Counted from the first letter of the stretch, positions 44,214 through 54,429 are shown. The stretch is DNA of 64,000 nt from JAFGPL01 sp963781805 (GCA_963781805.1 CAWAHF010000004.1:744001-808000); one strand, 5' to 3'. Numbers and translations are program-made. The notes: generated by a model not told the origin, from the sequence alone.

Positions 44214-45613
44214 AACCAGTATATATACTTAGGATTATAGCTATTTTTTTTACGATCGATATTAAAATAAAAAGCAAAATTCCATCTTCCATTTGAAATT
44301 TCCGGAAGATCAAGATTAAGAAATTCATAATAGAATTTTGAATTAATGAAGAAGTAATTCAAATACACCCCCACCCTGGGTACCGTCAGCAACCTGGTAT
44401 CCGGCTTATTTGAAGAACCCCGGTAACTTCCAAAAGTAAGTGTTTCTTTTATACCGGTGAATAATCCATAATTCGTAAATGCCGGTTTCCGATTGAACTG
44501 AAACTTTTTGTCCAATCCGATGGAATATGATCCTCTTCGCTCTCTGTATTGATAGGATACGTGCTCACTTTCTTTTTGAAGAACAGCGATGGCCGAAGGC
44601 CGAAATCGGTAATCGGCAAAAATTTCAAGATTGTATTTCTTATCTGAAATACCCACATTGAATCCCCATAAAAAATCTTTAGAATTCCAGTTTAATTCGG
44701 TTCCTATAAAATATTTGTTGAAACTTGGCCATATAATCCGGGAGGATTTATGTTCCAATAAAAAATGAATTATAGAATCATTCTTATGATCCAGAGCGAT
44801 GGTTAGCGCATTCTGTGAGTTCGATATTTTAGTATTCACCTTTGCACCTTTATCAACCAAAAAACGCACCATATTAAGATCATTGTTTTCGACAGCTATG
44901 CCCAAAGGGGTATAACCAGATACGTCGGACATGTTGATATCTGCTCCCTTTTCTATTAACAACCCTGCAATCTCAATATACCCGTTTTGCACAGCCATAT
45001 GCAGCGGAGTAAGCAGTTTGTTATCAGTCGAATTTACATTTGCCCCGTGTTCGATAAGCAGGCTGTCGATCTCATACAATCCCAGGAGAGATGACAGCAT
45101 TAAAGCATCTGTTCCGTGAATATCTTTTTTCAATACATCGGCTCCATAATACAAGAGCATATCTGTCATGTAATAGCTGCCATTAGCAACAGACTGCATC
45201 AAAGGAGTAACCTTGTTGTAATCAGCCTGATCTATATCGGCGCCATGTCTGATCAGATATTCGGCTATATCCAGGCTATCAGCCAAAACAGCAGCAATCA
45301 GCGCAGAATTTCCATTATCAGGAACTTTGTTAACATCTGCCCCGTTTAAAACCAGGATCTTTACCACATCAAAATGCCCCTCTTGCACAGCATACATCAG
45401 TGGAGTAACACCATTGCCAAGATCAGCATTTACATTTGCTCCTTCATTTAAAAGTCTCAATACTTCAAGAGAATAACCTTTCTCAGAAGCAAGTATCAGG
45501 TTATAATCCAAATCTCCTGAAATATAGTTGGATGTATCAATCTTAGTCTCCTGACCATATGATACCAGGATAAAAGAGCATAAAATTATAATTACAATGG
45601 TTTTTTTCTGCAT
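44210..45613 (-). CDS. Exported ankyrin-repeat protein with a C-terminal outer-membrane barrel-like domain
   Basis: 467 residues from the ATG at 45613 (MQKKTIVIIILCSFILVSYG, a signal peptide). About seven to eight ankyrin repeats span residues 30-275 (ADLGNGVTPLMYAVQEGHFD, then DNGNSALIAAVLADSLDIAE, DVSGYTPLGIAVENNDLNMV and others). The last 180 residues have alternating strands (NKYFIGTELNWNSKDFLWGF, YNLEIFADYRFRPSA, RVGVYLNYFFIN, NGRWNFAFYFNID), as in a small outer-membrane barrel. Fusion of a periplasmic ankyrin scaffold to a barrel is unusual. It begins the two-gene unit with the lipoprotein at 43782. Confidence 0.8.
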   Translation of the reverse strand: MQKKTIVIIILCSFILVSYGQETKIDTSNYISGDLDYNLILASEKGYSLEVLRLLNEGANVNADLGNGVTPLMYAVQEGHFDVVKILVLNGADVNKVPDNGNSALIAAVLADSLDIAEYLIRHGADIDQADYNKVTPLMQSVANGSYYMTDMLLYYGADVLKKDIHGTDALMLSSLLGLYEIDSLLIEHGANVNSTDNKLLTPLHMAVQNGYIEIAGLLIEKGADINMSDVSGYTPLGIAVENNDLNMVRFLVDKGAKVNTKISNSQNALTIALDHKNDSIIHFLLEHKSSRIIWPSFNKYFIGTELNWNSKDFLWGFNVGISDKKYNLEIFADYRFRPSAIAVLQKESEHVSYQYRERRGSYSIGLDKKFQFNRKPAFTNYGLFTGIKETLTFGSYRGSSNKPDTRLLTVPRVGVYLNYFFINSKFYYEFLNLDLPEISNGRWNFAFYFNIDRKKNSYNPKYIYWL

Positions 45614-45779
45614 CTGTCTTTTGCTATTCGGATTCAAATATAAACAAATTCTGATTTTTTGTTCAATGCATTTTTTGGATGAAATTTAAACTTTTAGGGA
45701 AACCAAACAAAATGATTATTTTTGTTAAAACAGGTTTTGAAGTATTGAGTTCAACTTTAATTATTTCAACTTAGCTGGA

Positions 45780-48005
45780 ATGGATAATATTCAGCAAAAA
45801 GTCAAATCGTTTGGTACTGCGCCGGTATATTTTACTGCCATTTCAACCATTTTAGGTGCAATTTTATTTTTAAGATTTGGATTTGCAGTGGGAGCCTTAG
45901 AGTTTGGCGGTGTTCTTGCACTGATTATCCTCGGCCACCTGGTTACCATTCCTACTTCACTGGCGCTTTCAGAAATTGCAACAAACCAAAGAGTAGAAGG
46001 TGGAGGAGAATATTTTATTATTTCCAGATCTTTCGGTTTAAATATCGGTGCAACCATTGGAATATCTTTATATTTTTCGCAGGCTATTAGCTTAGCGTTT
46101 TATATTATTGCCTTCACCGAAGCCTTTTCGCCTTTGTTTGATTTTGTTAAAGATAAGTTCCATATTGAATTATATCGCCAGATAATCAGTATTCCTGCAA
46201 CTATTGGGCTGGCATATCTCATTTTAAAAAAAGGAGCAAGTCTGGGTGTTAAAACCCTATATATAATTATTTCCATTCTTTTTATTTCTTTATTTTTATT
46301 TTTTATTGGAAAGACAGATTATTCGCAAACCAATCAGACTGTTTCGTTAGCTGTAAAAGGGAATGAATTCAATGTACCTTTTTTTGTTGTTTTTGCCATT
46401 TGTTTTCCGGCCTTTACAGGAATGACTGCTGGCGTTGGTCTTTCGGGAGACTTGAAAAATCCGGGACGTTCCATACCCATAGGCACTGTAGCCGCTACCA
46501 TTACGGGTATGATTGTTTATATTTTTATCTCCTATAAATTATCTATTTCTGCAAGTCCCGAAGATTTATTTAATAACCAGCTAATTATGAGTAAAATTGC
46601 GGTATTTGGACCTGTCATCATACCTCTGGGTCTGGCTGCATCAACACTCTCTTCCGCCATAGGTTCCATACTCGTTGCCCCTAGAACGCTGCAAGCGTTA
46701 GGAACCGATCAATCATTACCCTTAGGCAAATTAAATAAGTTTGTGGCGAGGGGAAGAGGAAAAACCTCCGAACCCTTTAATGCTACCCTATTCACCTCAC
46801 TTATCGCCCTGATATTTGTATCATTGGGAAATGTAAATGAGGTAGCACAAATCATCTCTATGTTTTTTATGGTTACGTATGGCTCAATCTGTCTTATTTC
46901 GTTTCTCTATCATTTTGGAGCAGATCCTTCCTACAGGCCGGCGTTCAGATCGCGATGGTATATTTCGCTTATTGGGTTCCTGATGTGTATCTGGCTTATG
47001 TTTAAGATTAGCACCCCTTATGCCATTGCATCTATTTTGGTAATAATTGTTCTGTATTTAATTATTTCTTACACACACTCAGACAGAAGCGGAATGCAGG
47101 ATATTTTCCAGGGGGCGATTTTTCAATTAAGCAGACAGCTTCAAATTTTTTTACAAAAATCGAAAAAATCAACCACGGAAAGCAAGTGGAGACCTTCGGC
47201 TGTATGCATTTCAGACTCAACCTTTGAACGGGGGAAAGCATTAAGGTTAATGGACTGGATTTCAAAAAAATATGGTTTTGGTACATATATTCATTTAATA
47301 TTTGATTATTATTCAAAGTCATCCTACCTCAAATCCAAAGAGGTATTAAACAAACTTCTTGATCTTGCAGATGAAAAAAGCAAAGTTTATCTCGACACGC
47401 TGGTCTCGCCTTCATATACATCAGCTATTGCCCAGATTATTCAATTACCCAGTATTTCGGGAATGGAAAACAATTTAATGATGTTTGAATTCGATAAAGA
47501 AAACCCAACAAACCTCCACCAGATTACTGAAAATATTTCCCTGGTTAAAGCTGGAAAACTGGATATTTGTGTTTTTGGCACCAGCAGAAAACAGATTACT
47601 TTTAAGCATGGTATTCATGTGTGGATTAAAAGTCACGACTATGAGAACTCCAATCTCATGATTCTGCTTAGTTATATTATTCTTGGACATTCTGATTGGC
47701 GAAAAGGAAAAATCAAGATTTTTAATCTTTGTAAAGAAAATGATTTGGAAAATACAAGGAATCAACTTACAGCATTGATTGAAACCGGCCGCTTACCAAT
47801 TTCACCGAAAAATATCGAGCTTATTAAAGAAGATGAAAATGTAAATGCGAAATCACTGATAAATTCTAAATCGGTAGATGCAGGCCTTACTGTTATTGGA
47901 TTTGTTGAGGAACAGCTTAAACACAACCACGAAATATTCACTGGTTACGAGAACATTGGTGACGTACTATTTGTTAATGCAAGTGAACACAGGGAAATAA
48001 GGTAA
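45780..48005 (+). CDS. APC/SLC12-type amino acid or cation-chloride transporter-like protein
   Basis: 741 residues. The first approximately 450 carry twelve membrane helices with the APC signature LGAILFLRFGFAVGALEFGG, FAICFPAFTGMTAGVGLSGD and SSAIGSILVAPRTLQALGTD. The C-terminal approximately 280 residues (KKSTTESKWRPSAVCISDST) are cytoplasmic and resemble the C-terminal regulatory part of SLC12 (K-Cl/Na-K-Cl) cotransporters and their bacterial relatives. The substrate cannot be told from the sequence. The next gene starts 7 bp later, suggesting an operon with zwf and pgl. Confidence 0.85.
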   Translation: MDNIQQKVKSFGTAPVYFTAISTILGAILFLRFGFAVGALEFGGVLALIILGHLVTIPTSLALSEIATNQRVEGGGEYFIISRSFGLNIGATIGISLYFSQAISLAFYIIAFTEAFSPLFDFVKDKFHIELYRQIISIPATIGLAYLILKKGASLGVKTLYIIISILFISLFLFFIGKTDYSQTNQTVSLAVKGNEFNVPFFVVFAICFPAFTGMTAGVGLSGDLKNPGRSIPIGTVAATITGMIVYIFISYKLSISASPEDLFNNQLIMSKIAVFGPVIIPLGLAASTLSSAIGSILVAPRTLQALGTDQSLPLGKLNKFVARGRGKTSEPFNATLFTSLIALIFVSLGNVNEVAQIISMFFMVTYGSICLISFLYHFGADPSYRPAFRSRWYISLIGFLMCIWLMFKISTPYAIASILVIIVLYLIISYTHSDRSGMQDIFQGAIFQLSRQLQIFLQKSKKSTTESKWRPSAVCISDSTFERGKALRLMDWISKKYGFGTYIHLIFDYYSKSSYLKSKEVLNKLLDLADEKSKVYLDTLVSPSYTSAIAQIIQLPSISGMENNLMMFEFDKENPTNLHQITENISLVKAGKLDICVFGTSRKQITFKHGIHVWIKSHDYENSNLMILLSYIILGHSDWRKGKIKIFNLCKENDLENTRNQLTALIETGRLPISPKNIELIKEDENVNAKSLINSKSVDAGLTVIGFVEEQLKHNHEIFTGYENIGDVLFVNASEHREIR

Positions 48006-48011
48006 TTTATT

Positions 48012-49538
48012 ATGATGATAAAAATTGATAATCAGATATTGGTATTATTTGGTGCATCGGGCGATTTAACGCGAAGAAAATTAATGCCGGCTTTATATAA
48101 TTTATTCAGGGAAGGTTTTTTACCCGAGAAATATGCAGTTATTGGTATAGGAAGAACCCATATGAATGATGAAAGTTTCAGGCAAAGTATGGATGAGGCA
48201 TTGAAAACATTTCAGTCAGAATTATATTCAGCTACAGATAATAATTTTATTTCCAAACTCTATTATACTTCGCTGAACACAGAAGATCCTTCAGATTATG
48301 GAAAACTAAAGGCGAAAATTCTGGAGGTGGAAAAGCAGTTAGCCATCGAATCGAATTATATCTTTTATCTTGCCACACCACCTTCGTTGTATGAGATCAT
48401 TCCGAAAGCGCTCCATCAGCAGAAATTACACGAGGATAATAACGGATGGACACGTCTGGTCATTGAAAAGCCTTTTGGTGTCAACCTTGAATCTGCCCGA
48501 AAACTAAACAATCATCTTTTAAATTATTTTAAAGAGGATCAAATCTACCGGATCGATCACTATTTGGGTAAAGAATCGGTTCAGAATATTATGGTAACAA
48601 GGTTTTCGAATGGTTTTTTCGAACCTATGTGGAACCGCAATTATATCAATCATGTTGAGATTACTGCGGCTGAACAGATAGGAGTTGAGAATCGCGGAGG
48701 TTATTACGATAATGCTGGTGCATTGCGGGATATGGTTCAGAATCACCTCCTTCAATTGCTCACGCTTGTTGCAATGGAACCGCCTACCGTTATAAGTTCT
48801 TCAGCTATCCGAAACGAAACATTAAAAGTGCTTCAATCTATCCGTCCGATAGATGAGTCGGATGTACCAAACTCTATTATCAGGGGTCAGTATACGGAAT
48901 CTACCGTGAGAGGAAAAAAAATTGCATCTTACCGCAATGAACCGGGTGTTGCTCTAAATTCACGCACTGAAACGTTTGTGGCATTAAAGCTGTTTGTCGA
49001 TAACTGGAGATGGGGAGGGGTACCTTTCTATATCCGAACAGGAAAATGTTTACCCACGCGCGTTACAGAAATCGCAATTCACTTTAAGCCTACACCTCAT
49101 AAATTGTTTTGTTTTGATGAAGGAAGATTTAATTCAGAAAATTACATGGTTTTGAGAATTCAGCCCGATGAAGGAATCTTGCTTAAATTTGGCATGAAAG
49201 TACCGGGAAGCGGTTTCAACGTGCAGGATGTAAATATGGATTTTCATTATTCAGATTTAGGAAGTCAGGAAATTCCGGAAGCATACCAGCGTTTGTTGCT
49301 TGACTGTATGCATGGCGATTCTACTCTTTATACCCGTGGCGATGCCGTAGAACGAGCCTGGAAGATAATAAATCCCATTTTAAATGCATGGGAAAAAAAT
49401 TCTGAAATACAGGTATATGGTTATCCAGCGGGAACATGGGGTCCTAAGATTAGCGATTCGCTTATCGAAAATAAAACAATGACCTGGAGATATCCCTGTA
49501 AAAATCTCACGGATGACAGTTCATATTGTGAACTTTAG
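48012..49538 (+). CDS. zwf: Glucose-6-phosphate 1-dehydrogenase
   Basis: 508 residues. The NAD(P)-binding ILVLFGASGDLTRRKLMPAL is at the N-terminus, and the catalytic IYRIDHYLGKE motif lies near residue 180. The rest follows the family throughout. It makes 6-phosphogluconolactone and NADPH. It is coupled with pgl, whose start is 6 bp downstream; no gnd gene is seen in the window. Confidence 0.97.
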   Translation: MMIKIDNQILVLFGASGDLTRRKLMPALYNLFREGFLPEKYAVIGIGRTHMNDESFRQSMDEALKTFQSELYSATDNNFISKLYYTSLNTEDPSDYGKLKAKILEVEKQLAIESNYIFYLATPPSLYEIIPKALHQQKLHEDNNGWTRLVIEKPFGVNLESARKLNNHLLNYFKEDQIYRIDHYLGKESVQNIMVTRFSNGFFEPMWNRNYINHVEITAAEQIGVENRGGYYDNAGALRDMVQNHLLQLLTLVAMEPPTVISSSAIRNETLKVLQSIRPIDESDVPNSIIRGQYTESTVRGKKIASYRNEPGVALNSRTETFVALKLFVDNWRWGGVPFYIRTGKCLPTRVTEIAIHFKPTPHKLFCFDEGRFNSENYMVLRIQPDEGILLKFGMKVPGSGFNVQDVNMDFHYSDLGSQEIPEAYQRLLLDCMHGDSTLYTRGDAVERAWKIINPILNAWEKNSEIQVYGYPAGTWGPKISDSLIENKTMTWRYPCKNLTDDSSYCEL

Positions 49539-49543
49539 ATTAT

Positions 49544-50293
49544 GTGAATATGAAACCGCAAGTGCACATTTTTAGAGATGCAGGCGAAATGGCTACTCAT
49601 CTGGCTGAGAAATTCATACAACATGTTGAAGTATTATCACGACAAAAAAAACAGATAAATATTGCACTATCGGGTGGAAAAACCCCTGAACTATTTTTCA
49701 GAAGATTATCGAGCCTGGCAGCAGTAAAATCCAACAAATTTAACTGGGGACCAGTACACTTTTATTGGGGCGATGAAAGATGCGTTCCCCCTACCAACCC
49801 TGAGAGTAACTTTGGACTCACCAACCGCACCTTTTTAAGAACCATCAATATCCCTTCTGAAAACATTCACAGAATCCACGGAGAGAATACACCTGTTGAT
49901 GAAATCAAGAGGTATTCAGATGAAATCAGAGCGCATTTGCCATTGCGAAACGGCACTCCTATATTTGACTGGATTTTTTTAGGTCTGGGAGAAGACGGAC
50001 ACACAGCATCTATTTTTCCTGACCAGCTTAATCTTCTCTATTCTCCGAAAGACTGCGAGATTGCAAAACATCCGTCCACAGGACAAAACAGAATCACCCT
50101 TACCGGTAAGGTACTGATAAACGCTGATTTTATAAGTTTCCTTGTTACGGGAAGTAATAAAAAAGTGAAAGTGATGGAGATTTTAAAAGAGCATGATAAT
50201 GCTAAAAAATACCCTGCATTTTTCATTAAACCTGTATCCGGAAAACTGGAATGGTTATTGGATAGTGCAGCTGCCGAACTGGTTAATAAATAA
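49544..50293 (+). CDS. pgl: 6-Phosphogluconolactonase
   Basis: 249 residues. The NagB-like fold motifs ALSGGKTPELFFRRLSS and FYWGDERCVPPTNPESNFG, followed by WIFLGLGEDGHTASIFP, are those of 6-phosphogluconolactonase (DevB type). It hydrolyses the zwf product. The gene lies between zwf (6 bp) and the photolyase gene (6 bp). Confidence 0.95.
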   Translation: MNMKPQVHIFRDAGEMATHLAEKFIQHVEVLSRQKKQINIALSGGKTPELFFRRLSSLAAVKSNKFNWGPVHFYWGDERCVPPTNPESNFGLTNRTFLRTINIPSENIHRIHGENTPVDEIKRYSDEIRAHLPLRNGTPIFDWIFLGLGEDGHTASIFPDQLNLLYSPKDCEIAKHPSTGQNRITLTGKVLINADFISFLVTGSNKKVKVMEILKEHDNAKKYPAFFIKPVSGKLEWLLDSAAAELVNK

Positions 50294-50298
50294 CCCTG

Positions 50299-51669
50299 AT
50301 GAACATCGTTCGGGAATTGTTAAATTCCAAAAGAGCCAGGTTACTAAAAAAGGGAATATCCGGTAACGGACCTGTTTTGTATTGGATGAGCAGAGATCAG
50401 AGAGTTCAGGATAACTGGGCATTGATTTTTGCTGATGCTTATGCAAAGTCAGTTAATAAACCCGTGATGGTTGTATTTACCCTCACCGATACATTTCTGA
50501 ATGCTTCGTTACGACAGTATGATTTTCTGCTGAAAGGACTGGAAGAGGTTGAAAACGAACTACGAAAATTAAATATCGCATTGTATATTTTACATGGAGA
50601 ACCTGATATCAACCTTGTAGAATTTGTATCCGTAACAAAACCTTCCGTACTAATTACTGATTTTGATCCTTTGAATATTAAAAAAGCATGGAAAAGTAAG
50701 TCATGTAAGAAAATAAATATTCCAGTATACGAAGTCGATGCCCATAATATAGTTCCCTGCTGGGTGGCTTCAGATAAGGAGGAATATAGTGCTGGCACTT
50801 TTAGACCCAAAATAACCAGGTATTTAAATGAGTACCTTTTTGATTTTCCTGAACTGGTTCCAATGTCCCAAATGTCAGATTATAAACAGATTGACTGGAA
50901 AAATATCCGTTCAGGGCTGAGGATCGATAAGAATATACAACCAATCCGTTGGATTACACCAGGTGAACATGCAGCTATAAAGGTAATGCATCATTTTATT
51001 GAAAATAAAATCTTTCATTATTCAAATGACAGAAATGATCCCAACAGGGATGTATCATCCAACTTATCTCCGTACATTCATTTTGGTCAGATTTCTGCAC
51101 AACGGATTGCATTAGAAGTTCTTAAGGAAAATTATCCCAAAGAGATTGCAGGAGAATTCCTTGAACAACTTATCGTTCGACGTGAACTTGCCGATAATTT
51201 TTGTCATTATAATCCAGCTTATGATTCTTTTAAAGGATTTAAACCGTGGGCGACTATGACATTAAATAATCACCGAACCGATCAACGAAGTTATATTTAT
51301 AAACTCATCGAATTCGATAAGGCAAAAACGCATGATGAATTATGGAATGCTGCTCAGTTGGAATTGATGATCAAGGGAAAGATGCACGGTTATATGCGCA
51401 TGTATTGGGCAAAAAAAATACTTGAATGGACAACCTCTCCGGAAGAGGCTTTTAAAATTTCAATTTATTTGAATGACAAATACAGTATAGATGGAAGAGA
51501 TCCCAACGGTTATACCGGGTGCGCCTGGTCAGTGGGAGGTATTCATGATAGGGCATGGGGCGAAAGACCTGTTTTTGGAAAATTGCGTTACATGAATTTA
51601 AATGGTTGTAGAAGAAAATTTGACGTTGATAAATATATTTCAACAGTTTGTCAAATAGCCAATAACTGA
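50299..51669 (+). CDS. phrB: Class II CPD deoxyribodipyrimidine photolyase
   Basis: 456 residues. Class II features are YWMSRDQRVQDNWAL at the N-terminus, HFGQISAQR, and the FAD-domain motifs MIKGKMHGYMRMYWAKKI and DPNGYTGCAWSVGGIHDRAW. It repairs cyclobutane pyrimidine dimers with blue light using FADH-. It starts 6 bp after pgl, in an operon that makes NADPH, which could feed flavin reduction; this link is inference. Confidence 0.94.
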   Translation: MNIVRELLNSKRARLLKKGISGNGPVLYWMSRDQRVQDNWALIFADAYAKSVNKPVMVVFTLTDTFLNASLRQYDFLLKGLEEVENELRKLNIALYILHGEPDINLVEFVSVTKPSVLITDFDPLNIKKAWKSKSCKKINIPVYEVDAHNIVPCWVASDKEEYSAGTFRPKITRYLNEYLFDFPELVPMSQMSDYKQIDWKNIRSGLRIDKNIQPIRWITPGEHAAIKVMHHFIENKIFHYSNDRNDPNRDVSSNLSPYIHFGQISAQRIALEVLKENYPKEIAGEFLEQLIVRRELADNFCHYNPAYDSFKGFKPWATMTLNNHRTDQRSYIYKLIEFDKAKTHDELWNAAQLELMIKGKMHGYMRMYWAKKILEWTTSPEEAFKISIYLNDKYSIDGRDPNGYTGCAWSVGGIHDRAWGERPVFGKLRYMNLNGCRRKFDVDKYISTVCQIANN

Positions 51670-51727
51670 GTGTTCTGCTGAGGGTTATTATTATTATATT
51701 TGAGATGAAAAACCTTATCATAGAACC

Positions 51728-52213
51728 GTGAAAAATCCTTCCGTACCGATCATTTTTATTATTGACGAGAATAAGGTATATGCCGAATTGATCCGACAAT
51801 ATCTTGACCTTGTAAATTGTAACGAAATCCTTCAATTTACCTGCCTTGAGGAATGTTATGAATTTCTCGACATGCAACCAGATATTATAATTGCCGAGTA
51901 CCAATATTCCACCGGCAACAACCAGGGATTAAGATTTCTGAAAATTATAAAATCAAAATCTCCCGAAACCAGGTTAATATTTTTAACTGCCAACAGCGAT
52001 GTGGAAACTGCCATAAAAGCAATACATGCGGGTGCAACTGATTATATTATTAAAAGCAAGTATGCTCCCGATAAATTATTACATAAGGTAATTGCCATCG
52101 TCGGGCATAAAAAAGAGATGTTAAGAAATTCTGCAATTCGTAAAAAACTTATGGCATCTGTAGGTTTTCTGCTAATATTGACCGGTTGTTTGATCTTTTT
52201 CTATACGCATTAA
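51728..52213 (+). CDS. Tail-anchored receiver-domain protein with Glu at the phospho-acceptor site
   Basis: 161 residues from a GTG start at 51728. Residues 5-128 are a CheY-like receiver: acidic pair Asp13-Glu14 (IIDENK), Thr87 in LIFLTANSD, and Lys109 in DYIIKSKY. At the position of the phosphorylated Asp the sequence is IIIAEYQY, giving Glu57. The residues after 140 form one hydrophobic helix (about 143-158) with a two-residue tail, so the domain is probably anchored to the membrane. Phosphorylation on Glu57 is unlikely, and the domain may be locked in an active-like state. It ends the zwf-pgl-photolyase series. Confidence 0.78.
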   Translation: MKNPSVPIIFIIDENKVYAELIRQYLDLVNCNEILQFTCLEECYEFLDMQPDIIIAEYQYSTGNNQGLRFLKIIKSKSPETRLIFLTANSDVETAIKAIHAGATDYIIKSKYAPDKLLHKVIAIVGHKKEMLRNSAIRKKLMASVGFLLILTGCLIFFYTH

Positions 52214-52231
52214 CAGGAAAGATACTTTTAC

Positions 52232-54217
52232 TTAATTTACTCCAGGAACAGATATGTTTAGAGGAGTTGGGTAAAATCTGCTGACGGTAAAATCTTTATT
52301 ATACTTGAGGAAAATCATGTTGGTATTCTCAAAACCGTAAAAAGGATTTTGTTGTACAAAGCTATACCTGTTTAGCAACGTGTTGAAATCCATGCAACAC
52401 ATACAATGGTTAAAATCATTTCGGTATGCTGCATAAGCACTTATAAAATAAAAAGCAATATCATATCCCAAAAATGCTAGATTATAACCTTTTGATTTCA
52501 ATTCAACGGGTTCATAACCAAATATATCAATTGCCTTTTTCAAAAATTGTTTGGTGTTAGAATTGTAATAATCAATGTGGAAGGGAGTGAAAATATTTAC
52601 CTCCAGGTGATGAAAATAATCCAAATCAATATTATTGAAAGTCACCCATGAAGGTTGTCCAATAACCGAAATATTATAGTTTTTTGAATTCTGGTCAAGA
52701 TGAGACAACAACTCACTTACAAATGCCTCATTATTTGAAGTGATGATAACCAGATTCTTTATTTCAGGATGTAATGCATGTTTTACATTATTGTACAGCG
52801 TATCACTGAACCAGATTTCATTTAAGCCATAGTACACAGAATCAGTAGTATCACAATTCGTCTTGCTTAACATTTTCTTTAATTGAAGAAAGTCTTCACT
52901 GCCTGTGGTGTCCGAATCATGTATTAATATCTTATTAATCAACGGATAAGCAGATGCCAGTTGGGCGATTGCTTTGAATTCAGACTCCCTGGATGGAATA
53001 AATTGATAAGCATTTGGAAAATCTTTTAACTGACTAGTTTTGGAATACAATGGCGATATAATCGGGATGTTAGTTTCCTTAGCATATTTTGCCGCAGTTT
53101 TGAATGTTTCCGGAAATACAGGTCCGATTATTAAATCAGGCTTTTTAATTTCAAATTCTTTCAGAAATTTTTTAACTCTTAGGGTGTCTTTTTCTGTATC
53201 AAAAACTGTCATATTAACAGTCAATCCTTGCGCTCGTAAGGTATCAAGCGCCAGCAAAACACCTTCGTAAAAGTCAAAATAATAATCGCCTTTAATGAAG
53301 GAACTTTTTGCCGTAGAGGAAGAAACATTTGGATCATCGGAAATATAAGTGGAATCCTCCATGGCTTTTTTCAGTTCAAGTGTAAAATCGGCAAAAAATG
53401 GCAACATCAATGCCACATTAACTGTCCTGATTGAGATAGAATTCCTGATTGAATCACATTGTTCCTTACTTAACTGAATAGTTGCCAATTCTTCAGCAAG
53501 AGTATCTTGTTTGGCCAGAGTTGTGTCCTGCAGATATTGAGACACTTTAGGTATTTTAAGAACCATACCTGATTTCAATCCCCAACGCAATTCCGGATTA
53601 TTATCCATGATATCGGCAACTGTAACACCGTAATCTCTTGAAAGTGAATAAAGCGTATCTTTCCTTTTTACCTCGTAATAGTAATAATTATCATAATCCC
53701 TAACATTTTCTATCACATCTTTTAAGACTTTCCTTTTCGGAATTTTAATTACCTGCCCAACTTTCAAACCTGTTTCAGTACCCGGATTTAAACTATAAAT
53801 TACTTCCAAAGGAACATTGAACTTCTTTGAAAGAAAATAGGTATTTTCTCCCTGTTTCACCTCGTGTAAAATGATATCGTTTCCTTCCAGTCCGAGTTTA
53901 GTAATAATATTGGTACTGGCAGCTTCAATAACCGGAATTTTAATAATTTGCCCGGCGCGTAACTGTTCTATGATTAATCCCGGATTAACATCTGCAATAT
54001 CTTTTACGGTTACTCCATACGCCTTACTTATGGAATATGCAGTTTGTCCCTGTTGCACCTGATGCAGATAAAATAATTTACCAGCTATGCTTACCTTTTC
54101 CGTTGATTTTTTTACCTCAACCGGTTGTTGCTGTGAGAAGGTATTCGTAAATAAAACAAATACAACTAGTAATGTGAATGGTATCCTCAATGTAATAAGT
54201 TGTGTTTCAGTAAACAA
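52232..54217 (-). CDS. LysM and periplasmic-binding (ABC-type) domain protein
   Basis: 661 residues with a signal peptide ending about NTFSQ. Three LysM domains occupy residues about 45-230 (each ending in the typical KIPV/KIPK), anchoring it to peptidoglycan. From about 265 a periplasmic-binding-protein fold follows (VALMLPFFADFTLELKKAME, PDLIIGPVFPETFKTAAKYA, NIPIISPLYSKTSQLK), similar to amino-acid-receptor domains. It is a common but uncharacterised Bacteroidota design. It is convergent with the receiver gene (18 bp apart). Confidence 0.85.
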   Translation of the reverse strand: MFTETQLITLRIPFTLLVVFVLFTNTFSQQQPVEVKKSTEKVSIAGKLFYLHQVQQGQTAYSISKAYGVTVKDIADVNPGLIIEQLRAGQIIKIPVIEAASTNIITKLGLEGNDIILHEVKQGENTYFLSKKFNVPLEVIYSLNPGTETGLKVGQVIKIPKRKVLKDVIENVRDYDNYYYYEVKRKDTLYSLSRDYGVTVADIMDNNPELRWGLKSGMVLKIPKVSQYLQDTTLAKQDTLAEELATIQLSKEQCDSIRNSISIRTVNVALMLPFFADFTLELKKAMEDSTYISDDPNVSSSTAKSSFIKGDYYFDFYEGVLLALDTLRAQGLTVNMTVFDTEKDTLRVKKFLKEFEIKKPDLIIGPVFPETFKTAAKYAKETNIPIISPLYSKTSQLKDFPNAYQFIPSRESEFKAIAQLASAYPLINKILIHDSDTTGSEDFLQLKKMLSKTNCDTTDSVYYGLNEIWFSDTLYNNVKHALHPEIKNLVIITSNNEAFVSELLSHLDQNSKNYNISVIGQPSWVTFNNIDLDYFHHLEVNIFTPFHIDYYNSNTKQFLKKAIDIFGYEPVELKSKGYNLAFLGYDIAFYFISAYAAYRNDFNHCMCCMDFNTLLNRYSFVQQNPFYGFENTNMIFLKYNKDFTVSRFYPTPLNISVPGVN

Positions 54218-54429
54218 ACAAAAATATGATTGCGGTGTAAAAGTAAGAAAGTAAACTTGAAATTCAAAATAGTTAACTGGTTCCGGTAAAAATTAATCAC
54301 AGAAAAATTTTAAGCGACGTCATCCTTAAATAACAAACGAAAATTGGAGAGACTAACCATTACCCATTAAATTCTTTTCGTTTTAAATACAACATGAAAA
54401 CGTTAAGCATATTATATTTATTAACTATT

